From JAUIGE01 sp045106685 (GTDB taxonomy: Bacteria; Bacteroidota; Bacteroidia; J057), in the NCBI GenBank assembly GCA_045106685.1, contig JBGCFB010000272.1, forward strand, positions 1-21,208: DNA of 21,208 bases, in the 5' to 3' direction. Made by a program: the position numbers and the translations under genes. A model generated the notes under the pieces. It was not told the origin of the DNA. It worked only from the letters and a program-made list of their open reading frames with translations, and did no database searches. Positions 1 through 8,369 of the stretch are shown piece by piece. The first letter of the stretch is position 1; every line of letters begins with the position of its first letter.

Positions 1-1425
1 ACACTGCTTGCTTTTCTATTATGTGCTGTCTTTGGGGCAAAAGGGCAGCGCCATCAATTGACCATTACCGACGGGTATGGCTCGGGCATGTATGCGGCGG
101 GTGATACGGCGTATGTGTTCTCACGTGAACTTGCTGCAAACGAAGTCTTCCTCGACTGGAATACCAGTGTTCCGTCGCTCAATATCATTGCTGATCCTCA
201 GGAGTGGCGCATGGCCTTCGTTATGCCGGCTCATGATGTAAGTCTTCGTGCGAATTTTGACACCATTCCCTCCAGCTACCTCCAATACCGTGAACTCGTG
301 CTGGCAGGTGGCCTCAAGCCGATGTACTATGCTTTTCCAGCAAACCATCGTGGCACTGTGTTTATTTTTCATGGCACCGGAGGCGATGCTACCGGCTGGC
401 TGGGACCACAACGCGACCCCATCATCAAGGAACTATATTATGAAGGCTTCGGAGTGGTGATTACCGAGTCTGAAGAAAGCTCGCGCAAGCAAGACCTTAA
501 TGGTGATAATAAGATTCGCTGGCAAGGCTATCCGGTCGATTCTGTAGCGAATATCGACTACGCCAATATGAAAAATGTCATGGATACGCTTGAAGCCGAA
601 GGGCTGCTTGACCGAAGCGAGTTGTATGCATTAGGCATGTCCAATGGCGGCTCTTTTACAGGAACATTTTCTACATTGTTTGGAGCAAAGGCAGGGGTTA
701 TATATTGTGCATCAAGTCAGCGAATCATCGCCCAAACCACCCAGACTCATCTCCAGTTCTGCATGATGCCCAGGGATTCTACTATCGGTAAGCAAGGTAA
801 TGACGACGGCTTTACCTTCCACACTACGATCAAAAACAGGGGACTATGCAGCGATTATTTTATGAATATTCCCTTTCCGATTTATCCCGAATATTTCCAA
901 AGAATAGGGATACCAGCCAATGCCTCCAATACAGCGTATCAGGAACTTCAGACGAATTTGATGCTGGATAGTAAAGGCTTTTTGTTAAAAAGTGATACCG
1001 AAATCCAGCAAGATATTCAGCAAAACCCTGCGAACTGGCCGCTACTTGGCAGCGCTAGTGCCACCAATCTTGACGCGTTGCTTGGCTTGCTAAAAGAAGC
1101 CTACGCTGGTCATAAATTTTTTACCAATCACAACAAACGCAGCATCGCCTTTTTGAAAGATCCTTGCGCGACATCGACTTATCTAGAGCCCGTTTCTCAA
1201 AAGGCGGATATTCGTCTTTTTCCAAATCCGGCGATCAATAACCAGGTTTTCGTTCAGGGTGTCAATCCTCCATTTCAATTGGGCGTGTATGATCAAATGG
1301 GACGGCTACTTTTATCCGAAAAGTCTCATAATACTGCAAAGGTTACACTACCGGAAGGGGAAGGCTTGTTCTTTATTTCGATCAGAAAGAGGAATAAACA
1401 TGCTTTTCTAAAAGTGTTGAACTAA
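1..1425 (+). CDS. Secreted alpha/beta hydrolase with T9SS sorting domain (5' partial)
   Basis: The reading frame is open from base 1, so the gene begins upstream of the window. The first ~17 visible codons read as the hydrophobic core and end of a signal peptide (TLLAFLLCAVFGAKGQ), so the TTG at 58 is not the true start. Next comes a short domain (about bases 58-270) with the GSGMYAAGDTAYVF and VMPAHDVSLRANF pattern of InlB B-repeat-like domains. A hydrolase domain follows, with an oxyanion-type HGTGG (about base 370) and a nucleophile elbow G-M-S-N-G whose serine codon is at 640-642. The last ~75 residues, starting at KADIRLFPNPA, are a T9SS type A sorting domain, implying export across the outer membrane and surface attachment or release. 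The family suggests an esterase, lipase or peptidase; the substrate cannot be told. A 48-bp gap separates it from the receptor gene downstream. Confidence 0.85.
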   Translation, partial: TLLAFLLCAVFGAKGQRHQLTITDGYGSGMYAAGDTAYVFSRELAANEVFLDWNTSVPSLNIIADPQEWRMAFVMPAHDVSLRANFDTIPSSYLQYRELVLAGGLKPMYYAFPANHRGTVFIFHGTGGDATGWLGPQRDPIIKELYYEGFGVVITESEESSRKQDLNGDNKIRWQGYPVDSVANIDYANMKNVMDTLEAEGLLDRSELYALGMSNGGSFTGTFSTLFGAKAGVIYCASSQRIIAQTTQTHLQFCMMPRDSTIGKQGNDDGFTFHTTIKNRGLCSDYFMNIPFPIYPEYFQRIGIPANASNTAYQELQTNLMLDSKGFLLKSDTEIQQDIQQNPANWPLLGSASATNLDALLGLLKEAYAGHKFFTNHNKRSIAFLKDPCATSTYLEPVSQKADIRLFPNPAINNQVFVQGVNPPFQLGVYDQMGRLLLSEKSHNTAKVTLPEGEGLFFISIRKRNKHAFLKVLN

Positions 1426-1458
1426 ACCTTCATGTCGTTTTTCTGTTGACAGAATCCT

Positions 1459-1466
1459 TAAATTTG
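1459..1466 (+). promoter_or_regulatory. Bacteroidota -7 box TAAATTTG
   Basis: TAAATTTG matches the Bacteroidota -7 consensus TAnnTTTG exactly. It ends only 7 nt before the ATG of the receptor gene at 1474, so the expected transcript start leaves almost no leader. No good TTTG -33 element lies at the usual distance; the nearest TTG (1446-1448) is too close. It is either a near-leaderless promoter, or translation starts at the second or third Met codon (1486 or 1495). Confidence 0.45.
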
Positions 1467-1473
1467 CAGTATC

Positions 1474-3855
1474 ATGAAATATACAATGTACATCATGCTC
1501 CTGGCTTCACTTGCCATGAGCATGGTTAATCCCCTAGCCGCCCAACAACCAACAGCTACCATCTCAGGAACCGTAGTTGACAGCGCGTCGCAGCAGCCGA
1601 TCGAGTTCGCTACGATCGTGCTGAACGATAGTCAAACTCAAGCTTCACTTGGAGGCGTAACGACTACTGCTAACGGGCTTTTTTCGATTAAAACACCTTC
1701 TAAAAACGTCTATCTCGAAATCAACTTCATCGGTTTTGAGACTAAAAAAATCACCAACATCGAAATCAAGGACGGCAAAGCTAATATTGGAAAAATCGAG
1801 CTGGTTGAAACAGTAGCGGCTCTCGATGAGGTTGTGATTGAAACTGATAAATCCACGACCGAGTTCAGGCTTGACCGGCGCGTGTTTAATGTAGGCCAAG
1901 ACCTGAGTAGTACGGGAGCAAGTGCGCTCGAAGTATTGAACAATGTACCTTCTGTCAATGTGAGTATTGAAGGTGAAGTAAGCCTTCGCGGCAGTCAGGG
2001 CGTACAGATACTTATCAATGGAAAACCGTCCGTATTGGCCAGTGAAGAAGGAAATGCACTGGGTAGCATTACTGCTGACATGATCGAAAGGGTCGAAGTT
2101 ATCACAAACCCTTCGGCCAAATATGAAGCGGAGGGCACCGCTGGTATTATCAATATTGTGCTGAAAAAAGATGAGCGAAAGGGCTTGAATGGCTCCGTCT
2201 CACTCAATACCGGCGACCCGGACAATCATAGCGTTGGGCTAAGCCTTAATCGCCGTTCTGAGAAGTTTAACCTCTTCAGTCAGTTGGGAGCAGGCTATCG
2301 ATCACTTCCCAGAATCAATAACAATATCAACGACAATAAACTGCAAGGCGTAAGGATCGAAAGCGATGGGCTCGAGTTTCGAAATGAGACCTTCTTTAAC
2401 CTCGTTCTTGGAACAGACTATTATATCAACAAGCGCAATGTCCTCACGCTTTCTGGCAATTTTGCTTACGAAATAGAAGACCAACCTTCCAAGACTGCCT
2501 TCAGCCAAATCAATGAAGGAGAAGGCCTGGTCACGTCATGGGATAGAAGCGAAGTGACAGAGGCAAACAACCCGAAATATCGATACGAGCTGAACTATAA
2601 GCGCGAGTTTAAGGACAATAAGGAGCATACCTTGCTGTTCAGTGCTTTGGGGAATTTATTTAGAAAAACACAATCATCGGACTTTCAGGATGTGGGGACC
2701 TTTGGGAATTTTGAGGATCGCTTTCAGCGCACTGCAACCGACTTTGGCGAAGTGAAGTACACCTTTCAACTGGACTATACGCGCCCTTTTTCTGACAAAG
2801 TCACGCTCGAATCCGGAGGCCAATATGTGATCCAAAATGTGAGTAACGACTTTGCCGTATCGAACCTCATCGGAGATGAGTGGGTGAATGATCCCGGCCT
2901 AACCAATGTTTTCGGCTACGACCAGAAGGTCCTGGGGATATACTCCACAGGCGCCTACGAAGGCGCACGTTGGGGTTTGAAGGCGGGAGTACGTGTGGAG
3001 AATACCATTCTAGAAACTGAACTAGAAACCCTCAACGAGACCAATCGCCAAAATTACACGAACCTCTTTCCGAGTGTTCACACTTCCTATAAGGCAAATG
3101 ACTTCCTGTCGTTTCAGGCGGGTTATTCCAGACGCATCTATCGTCCAAGGCTGTGGGATTTGAACCCCTTTTTCAACATTCGAAACAACTTCAGTATCCG
3201 CGCAGGAAATCCGGAACTTTTGCCCGAATTCACCGACTCATATGAGGTCAACGGTATTTATATCTTGAAGAAGTTCTCGTTGAATATGGGCATTTACTGG
3301 CGCAATACTACCGATGTGATTGAGCGCGTCTCGATTTTCAAGGACAATGTCAATACCACTACGCCACGCAATATTGGTACGAATCGTTCTACCGGTATCG
3401 AGTTCAACGGTAAATATAGCGCTGCTAAGTGGCTGACGATGCGAGGAGACTTCAACTTCAATTTCTTCAATCGTGAAGGAACCTTCGAAGGCACATCGTT
3501 TGACTTCGCAGCTAACCAGTGGTCCTCTAAGTTCAATACACGTTTTAAACTTCCTTTGGATATCGATATGGAAGCCACTGCGAATTACCGTTCTCGCATT
3601 CAGACGGTGCAAGGCATTATGTCTGCAAATCTGTTTGCTGATTTTGGTATCCGGAAAAAGCTTTTGAAAGGGAAAGCCGTGCTCAGCGCGAGTGTGCGGG
3701 ATATATTCGCTTCGCGATTCCGCGAGAGCAATATTGACCAAGAGGACTTCTACCTGTACAGCTTTAGTCAGCGTGGTCGCTTCATCACATTTGGATTCAG
3801 CTTTGGCTTTGGAAAAGGCGAAGCGATGGAGTATTCTGGTGCAAAACGGAGGTAG
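1474..3855 (+). CDS. TonB-dependent-receptor-type outer membrane beta-barrel protein
   Basis: A 793-aa protein. Residues 1-23 are a signal peptide ending in PLAAQ. Residues ~28-95 form a carboxypeptidase regulatory-like beta-sandwich (ISGTVVDSASQQPIEFATI). Residues ~130-235 are a TonB plug domain, with NNVPSVNV, SLRGSQGVQILINGKP and ERVEVITNPSAKYEAEGTAG. The rest is a long beta-barrel ending in alternating aromatic strands (FITFGFSFGFG). This is the architecture of the Bacteroidota outer membrane beta-barrel family related to TonB-dependent receptors. No SusD-like partner follows, so it is not evidently part of a polysaccharide utilisation locus, and the ligand is unknown. Met codons at residues 1, 5 and 8 could each be the start; the signal peptide stays intact from any of them. 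The gene is convergent with the glycine-rich gene downstream. Confidence 0.88.
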   Translation: MKYTMYIMLLASLAMSMVNPLAAQQPTATISGTVVDSASQQPIEFATIVLNDSQTQASLGGVTTTANGLFSIKTPSKNVYLEINFIGFETKKITNIEIKDGKANIGKIELVETVAALDEVVIETDKSTTEFRLDRRVFNVGQDLSSTGASALEVLNNVPSVNVSIEGEVSLRGSQGVQILINGKPSVLASEEGNALGSITADMIERVEVITNPSAKYEAEGTAGIINIVLKKDERKGLNGSVSLNTGDPDNHSVGLSLNRRSEKFNLFSQLGAGYRSLPRINNNINDNKLQGVRIESDGLEFRNETFFNLVLGTDYYINKRNVLTLSGNFAYEIEDQPSKTAFSQINEGEGLVTSWDRSEVTEANNPKYRYELNYKREFKDNKEHTLLFSALGNLFRKTQSSDFQDVGTFGNFEDRFQRTATDFGEVKYTFQLDYTRPFSDKVTLESGGQYVIQNVSNDFAVSNLIGDEWVNDPGLTNVFGYDQKVLGIYSTGAYEGARWGLKAGVRVENTILETELETLNETNRQNYTNLFPSVHTSYKANDFLSFQAGYSRRIYRPRLWDLNPFFNIRNNFSIRAGNPELLPEFTDSYEVNGIYILKKFSLNMGIYWRNTTDVIERVSIFKDNVNTTTPRNIGTNRSTGIEFNGKYSAAKWLTMRGDFNFNFFNREGTFEGTSFDFAANQWSSKFNTRFKLPLDIDMEATANYRSRIQTVQGIMSANLFADFGIRKKLLKGKAVLSASVRDIFASRFRESNIDQEDFYLYSFSQRGRFITFGFSFGFGKGEAMEYSGAKRR

Positions 3856-3867
3856 AGCCGCGACAAC

Positions 3868-3982
3868 ACCAATCCATAGTTTTTATTTCTATTTCAAAAA
3901 TCCAGAATCACTCTTCTACAATCTCGAATCAAAGAAAATGGATTGCAGATTGAAAATTGCAGAAAAGTGATTGTAGAAAATT
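3868..3982. repeat. Inverted heptad-periodic repeat arrays between convergent genes
   Basis: From 3868 to 3930 the plus strand reads as nine consecutive 7-bp units, most ending in ATC or TTC (for example TACAATC at 3917-3923 and TCGAATC at 3924-3930). After a 10-bp spacer (3931-3940), six 7-bp units run from 3941 to 3982 in the opposite sense, of the type GATTGNA (GATTGCA at 3941, GATTGAA at 3948, GATTGTA at 3969). The two arms include a perfect 10-bp inverted repeat, TTCTACAATC (3914-3923) and GATTGTAGAA (3969-3978). The element fills the 143-bp gap between two converging genes, so it could fold as a bidirectional terminator. No coding content was recognised here. Confidence 0.6.
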
Positions 3983-3998
3983 TTAATGTGGATCCCTA

Positions 3999-6908
3999 TT
4001 AATCCGTTATCACATAGGAACTGGAAGAACCACCTGATATCGTCGATGTCTTCAGGTTATTTCCATTCGTCTTGATATTACCGTCGGTGAGTGTAAGCGT
4101 CGTAATGGTAAGATCAGCGTCAAGCGTCATGGTCTTTCCTGTGCCATCCATCGTGAGGCAGGTGAGGATGACTGGGCCTCCCGTAGCTTCCATATTGACG
4201 TCTTCAGAGACAATAATACAGTCGTTGTATGTGCCGGCAGGGATAACGATTTTATCCCCCGTCGCTGCTGCGTCGAGTGCTTCCTGGATAGAGCAGTAGG
4301 TGCCCGAATTGGTGCCGGTTACTGTAACCGAATTTGCCGGAATACGAATGGTGACTGTAAGCGTGAAACTACTGCGAGCCTTACCATTTCCATCAATGGG
4401 TATGATGGTATAGATTACTGTAGCATCACTCCCTGTATTATTTACATAAGAATCAGTGATCGAAGCATCAGAGGCTACGGTACGATTGGCAGCAGGTGTT
4501 ACATCTGTCGATGCAACTGTATAGGTGTAGGTTTCGGTAGTTCCAGGCATTACCGCATCGAGATCAAAGTTCATGGGAACACCCGAGCATACAGTTGTTG
4601 TCTGATCCTGTACTTCGGATTCTTCCCAGAGTATTTCGACAGCGCCATCGGCGCCTGCGCCTGCTGTGGAGCTTCCTCCTATGCTACCGCCTCCACCACC
4701 TGGTGCGTTACCAGGTGCACCGCTTTGTATATTTGTAATAAAAGAAAAGTAATTATGACCACCATTGCCCCCGTTTCCTGCGCCAATCCCCCCGGCTCCA
4801 CCTACAGCTCGAGAGCCAAAGTTAACGATAATAGCTCCATCCTCACCTACACCACCATTGCCGCTATCGAGTCCGGAACCGCCGCCGCCTCCACCTGCGA
4901 CGGTGCTTCCATCTGAATCACCCTGGCCTCCTGCACCACCATCTGTGGTGATATCGCCTATTCCGTTTGCTCCTCCAGCTCCGCCACTATTATTATTACC
5001 ACGAAGCCCTGCTCTGGCAAGTAGAATATCTGTCGATCCATCTTTAACTTCTGTATTTGCTCCATTACTGCCAGCAGCACCACCTGCTCCAACATTCACG
5101 GTCAACGGTAAGGGACTAAGAAGAGGGCCAGTAAGCGTTTTCTTAGCAAATCCACCAGCACCACCGCCGCCACCATCTACACCTAAGACATTATTTCCAC
5201 CGCCACCGCCGCCCCAGCCGCGTATGACGATATTTCTCGCTCCGGCAGGGATCGTAATACTCTGAGATCCACTAGAACCAAAATAAAGCCGCTGCGTTTC
5301 TGGGCTGGCTTTTACAGTAATAGCCAAGTCAAATGGATCAAGGAAACAGGAGCCATTATGAGGCGTAATTGCATACGTAATGATTACATCTGAATTTGTA
5401 GGGTTGGTATACGTATCGCTGATCGGATCAGCACTTTGCATTGCAAGGATTCGGTCCTGGCCCGCTGACACATTCGTCGGATCTGATGAGCTTACGGAAT
5501 AGTAATAGGTGTCATTAGAACCTGGTATTAATGCATCCAGGTCTTGTATGACATTAGGAGTCGTAGTACTGGAGTTCACGGTGCGCGCGATATCGGGCAG
5601 AATTACTGGTATTATAATGGGAATAAGACCGGTAGTTTGAGTTCCCAAGTTTGGGTCCGTAACGGTAAAGCTTACCTGTGAACCACTCATGATTATCAGC
5701 GTAAAAGGCCTGCAATGCTGATTAAAACTAAGGGATGGGCCTAAAATTGCGACAGACGAAGCACCAACCGTTTGTGAAACTGTGGGGTTAGGAAAGTTGG
5801 GAATACCACTGGTTGCCGGATTCCCATTGACATCATAATAGCACACACTGAGACCATGGTTCCCGTTGAGGCAGAAACCTAATGGAGGAATACCTTCAAT
5901 TTCGAATCTCACGGCCGTGCCTAGCGGGGCGATATTAAGAACGCTACTTTGAACAGCGCTAAAGCCAGTGGCAGTTGCTTCAAGCTGGGCACTTGTGCCT
6001 ACAGTTGGTGTCACATCAAAGCTGTAGCAGTGTGCTGATGATCCGCTTCCTTGGGTAGCTGCTGAGATGGTAACCGAAGTACCATTTGTTAACTGAGCCA
6101 AGCTTGGCGTCATCAGTCCAGTAGTCGCAGGGTCGCCATTTACGTCGAGGAAGCAAACGTCGATAGTCACGAGCTGATTAATGTATAAGCCAATGGTGGG
6201 AATTCCTGTAATTTCCATGGTAGCTGCGACACCTGTCAAAGCAGGTGGATCATAGGAAATAATAATTCGGCCATTAGCGCCATTACTAAGAGCTCCGCCA
6301 CCCCCTCCTGGAGGATTACCACTTCGCCCAACCACGCCACCATTTCCTTCTCCGATTCCAACAATGGATCCAACACCTCCATTCCCGCCATTTCCCGTAC
6401 TTGTTGCGGAACCGCCGCCATTCCCCCCTTTAGTACCAACCGCACTTCCTCCATTCCCTCCTCTAAATTGTGTTCCTATACCTGTCATAGCTCCTCCGAC
6501 TCCTCCGGTCGAAGAGCCTCCACCCAATCCCCCTCTCGCTAATACGATCGTTGAACCACCAACTGCTGATCTAACATCAGAGTTCCCACCACCACCGAAG
6601 CCACCTGAGACTCCTCCTGAACCTACTCTTATGTTATAAGTCATTTGGCTGGCAAGGGGGCCTGGAATCGTTGTTCCGGCATACGCGCCACCGCCGCCGC
6701 CGCCGCCTGTGGGGCTATTATTTCCTTGGCCTCCTCCACCCCAAGCTTCCATCACAATATTGGTGGCTCCGGCGGGGATAGAAATTGATCCCCCGCCATT
6801 AAAAGTTTGTGAAACTCGCTGAGCGAGTCCTTCATTCAGTAAAAAAAGGAAGCTCAGTAGAGCCAGAGCCATTAGGTTAAGCTTGCCCGTTGTGTAATAA
6901 TGTTTCAT
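3999..6908 (-). CDS. Large secreted glycine-rich, PKD-like and beta-helix protein, probably C-terminally shortened
   Basis: A 969-aa protein with a signal peptide (residues 1-29, ...LLNEGLAQ). It is built by internal duplication. Two glycine-rich domains (~30-230 and ~545-755) each begin with an IPAGAxNIV.xxWGGGG motif. Two Ig-like units (~235-330 and ~335-435) share a D-V-N-G-[DN]-P-A-T core. Two PKD-like domains (~445-540 and ~760-850) share a YYY/YTYTV...SDxTN pattern and a T-Y-x-I-x-P end. From ~860 a right-handed beta-helix begins (CSIQEALDAAATGDKIVIPAGTY), but the protein stops ~110 residues later at SSSSYVITD. No T9SS sorting domain or membrane anchor is present, although a surface protein of this kind would be expected to have one. 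Probably an extracellular or adhesin-like protein. A dense proline-coding frame on the other strand is an artefact of the GGN codons. Confidence 0.75.
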   Translation of the reverse strand: MKHYYTTGKLNLMALALLSFLFLLNEGLAQRVSQTFNGGGSISIPAGATNIVMEAWGGGGQGNNSPTGGGGGGGAYAGTTIPGPLASQMTYNIRVGSGGVSGGFGGGGNSDVRSAVGGSTIVLARGGLGGGSSTGGVGGAMTGIGTQFRGGNGGSAVGTKGGNGGGSATSTGNGGNGGVGSIVGIGEGNGGVVGRSGNPPGGGGGALSNGANGRIIISYDPPALTGVAATMEITGIPTIGLYINQLVTIDVCFLDVNGDPATTGLMTPSLAQLTNGTSVTISAATQGSGSSAHCYSFDVTPTVGTSAQLEATATGFSAVQSSVLNIAPLGTAVRFEIEGIPPLGFCLNGNHGLSVCYYDVNGNPATSGIPNFPNPTVSQTVGASSVAILGPSLSFNQHCRPFTLIIMSGSQVSFTVTDPNLGTQTTGLIPIIIPVILPDIARTVNSSTTTPNVIQDLDALIPGSNDTYYYSVSSSDPTNVSAGQDRILAMQSADPISDTYTNPTNSDVIITYAITPHNGSCFLDPFDLAITVKASPETQRLYFGSSGSQSITIPAGARNIVIRGWGGGGGGNNVLGVDGGGGGAGGFAKKTLTGPLLSPLPLTVNVGAGGAAGSNGANTEVKDGSTDILLARAGLRGNNNSGGAGGANGIGDITTDGGAGGQGDSDGSTVAGGGGGGSGLDSGNGGVGEDGAIIVNFGSRAVGGAGGIGAGNGGNGGHNYFSFITNIQSGAPGNAPGGGGGSIGGSSTAGAGADGAVEILWEESEVQDQTTTVCSGVPMNFDLDAVMPGTTETYTYTVASTDVTPAANRTVASDASITDSYVNNTGSDATVIYTIIPIDGNGKARSSFTLTVTIRIPANSVTVTGTNSGTYCSIQEALDAAATGDKIVIPAGTYNDCIIVSEDVNMEATGGPVILTCLTMDGTGKTMTLDADLTITTLTLTDGNIKTNGNNLKTSTISGGSSSSYVITD

Positions 6909-6988
6909 GTTAAGTAGTAAGATCAGTCTGTGAAAGATTCGATGAGGACCGATGAAGTTATCGATTGCTTAATCAAAACCCAAAAGGC

Positions 6989-7013
6989 GGTATTTTCGGC
7001 TCCCAAAAATACC
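6989..7013 (-). promoter_or_regulatory. Putative promoter of the glycine-rich gene, inside an inverted repeat
   Basis: On the minus strand TATTTTTG (7011 to 7004) fits the TAnnTTTG -7 consensus and lies ~95 nt upstream of the ATG at 6908. It falls in an imperfect palindrome: GGTATTTT at 6989-6996 pairs with AAAATACC at 7006-7013, with GG and CC also pairing toward the centre. No convincing -33 element was found. The palindrome could be an operator or the top of a leader hairpin. Confidence 0.35.
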
Positions 7014-7102
7014 ATTGAATACAATTTCCTTTCTATATAGCTTAGGTATCGGATTAAACAAAGGTGGCAGGAATCAGTATTTTAAATGATTTTTAATACA
7101 AA

Positions 7103-7141
7103 AACGGCACGCATCAGAGTTTTCTCATGATGCGTGCCGTT
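7103..7141 (-). terminator. Strong hairpin terminator
   Basis: AACGGCACGCATCA (7103-7116) is perfectly complementary to TGATGCGTGCCGTT (7128-7141), giving a 14-bp stem with an 11-nt loop in which GAG and CTC can also pair. On the minus strand it is followed by TTTTTGTATT, a U-rich tract typical of intrinsic termination; on the plus strand ATGTTTTTT follows, so it may act both ways. It ends transcription from the two-gene operon at 7224-9046 and separates it from the glycine-rich gene. Confidence 0.75.
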
Positions 7142-7163
7142 ATGTTTTTTGTCAAAACGCTTG

Positions 7164-7202
7164 TCAGTTTGTTATCACACAGGAGCTTGAAGAACCGCTC
7201 GC
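7164..7202 (-). pseudogene. Orphan 3' fragment of a paralogue of the glycine-rich/beta-helix protein
   Basis: On the minus strand 7202 to 7164 reads A-S-G-S-S-S-S-C-V-I-T-N followed by TGA. This closely matches the last residues of the 969-aa protein (S-G-G-S-S-S-S-Y-V-I-T-D, stop). Over the 27 bases 4005-4031 versus 7170-7196, 23 are identical. The same frame meets a stop (TAG) about eight codons upstream and shows no further similarity. It is best read as the leftover end of a deleted or rearranged paralogous gene; the match is short, so chance or a shared small repeat is possible. Confidence 0.45.
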
Positions 7203-7223
7203 AAACAGACAAAAAATAAGATT

Positions 7224-8369
7224 CTACAATGGCCTAAACAACCAGCTTCCAGCCTCTGTTACCAGCGCAAAACCCGTGTCGCGATCCTGGAGCCGCGCGA
7301 GGCGTAATGGCCCTTCCATCGGGTAACGATAGACCTGTTTTCCCTGATCATCTAATAACAATAATAAGCCGCCGCTCGCACCGTCGTCATGCTGCATAAG
7401 TACGGCAGTATAAGCTCCGCCCAGAACAGGCGCGATATCAAGTGTTTTTACATCTTTTGGATCGAAAGAGGCCAGTGCATTGCGCTCGTCATTATTGTAT
7501 AACTCATAGAGCGGAGTAGTCCATATGGTCTGACCGTCACGCGAATTAATAGCATCGAGTTGCAGGCCAAGTAGGCGATCGTCGCGCAGGCCAAGGATCA
7601 TCCCTAGCGGGTTAAATCGATCCACAAGTCTGTCCCAGCCAGCCCGCTGCCAAAGCATTTTTCCAGTAGTATCGAGTGCTGCATACCAGGGTTTTGCTTT
7701 ACCATCTACTCCATACCAATACGAAGCCAGCATCCAAACATCAGGAGACAAAATATGCGACTGCAACCATGGCCCACCCGCAAAGCGGCCTTGCTGGTCG
7801 ATGGTAACCTCACCGGAATAAACCGGCAGCTGGGCCTTTGCCTTATATACCTGCACTTCGATGCGATCATCGCGGCGTAGCGCGAGCAAGGTCGTGCCTT
7901 TATACGTATCGACATTGGGGCAGGCTTCGTTGACCAAAAACTTCCCATTCCATCTTCGCCATAAAGGAGCTGTAGCGCCTTCCAGACTATCGACGCGCGA
8001 ATCGATCATGCTTAGGCGTGTCTTATTGATTTGGTAACGCTTCATGCGCAGGCTTTTGACCTGAGCACGTTGTCGGCTTTGGCTCAACGATTCTGTAATC
8101 AGTTCAGAACCATCCATACAGAAAACATATTCTCCTAAAGGCAAGTCGACTCGGTCTCCTCGCTCACGGATCAAGCCTCGAAAAGTTCTATTTGCGGACG
8201 TTGGGGAAGGATTAGCGAATATGCGCAGCACTTCGTTTCCGTTGGGGTGATCCATCAATTGCACGATGCTATCTCCCTTTTCAAAAGCGAGCTGACGGAC
8301 CTGGAAATTAACCTGGGCAGACACATATGTGAAGCCCATGAGAATGAATGACAAGAGACAAGTTTTCAT
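7224..8369 (-). CDS. Exported protein of unknown function, possibly beta-propeller
   Basis: A 381-aa protein with a signal peptide (residues 1-18, ...GFTYVSAQ). No family is recognised with confidence. The C-terminal half has segments of the kind seen in PQQ-like beta-propeller blades: an A-L-D-T-T-G-K-M-L-W and an A-I-N-S-R-D-G-Q-T-I-W stretch, plus L-L-L-L-D-D-Q-G-K-Q-V-Y-R. A periplasmic or surface beta-propeller is therefore plausible. No T9SS sorting domain, lipobox or catalytic motif is visible. Its ATG overlaps the TGA of the 226-aa gene (ATGA at 8369-8366), so the two are co-transcribed and probably translationally coupled. Confidence 0.7.
   Translation of the reverse strand: MKTCLLSFILMGFTYVSAQVNFQVRQLAFEKGDSIVQLMDHPNGNEVLRIFANPSPTSANRTFRGLIRERGDRVDLPLGEYVFCMDGSELITESLSQSRQRAQVKSLRMKRYQINKTRLSMIDSRVDSLEGATAPLWRRWNGKFLVNEACPNVDTYKGTTLLALRRDDRIEVQVYKAKAQLPVYSGEVTIDQQGRFAGGPWLQSHILSPDVWMLASYWYGVDGKAKPWYAALDTTGKMLWQRAGWDRLVDRFNPLGMILGLRDDRLLGLQLDAINSRDGQTIWTTPLYELYNNDERNALASFDPKDVKTLDIAPVLGGAYTAVLMQHDDGASGGLLLLLDDQGKQVYRYPMEGPLRLARLQDRDTGFALVTEAGSWLFRPL

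Larger units (their letters stand above)
6909..7223. other. 315-bp intergenic region with promoter, terminator and gene remnant
   Basis: No intact gene fits here. Read on the minus strand, it holds the end of an orphan paralogous coding fragment (7164-7202), a strong hairpin terminator (7103-7141), and the putative promoter and ~100-nt leader of the glycine-rich gene (-7 box at 7004-7011). The remaining stretches are AT-rich, with no structure I can name. Confidence 0.6.

Noticed and set aside
58..60. TTG at 58 as the start of the hydrolase
   Set aside because: The frame is open to base 1 and the upstream codons encode a signal-peptide core, so the gene is truncated by the window edge.
3238..3741. 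167-codon minus-strand frame inside the receptor gene
   Set aside because: It lies wholly within a well-supported gene on the other strand and shows no recognisable domain or signal peptide.
4765..5265. Long plus-strand frames rich in proline (also 6364-6639)
   Set aside because: They are the antisense of glycine-rich GGN codons in the 969-aa protein; no start context, domain or signal supports them.
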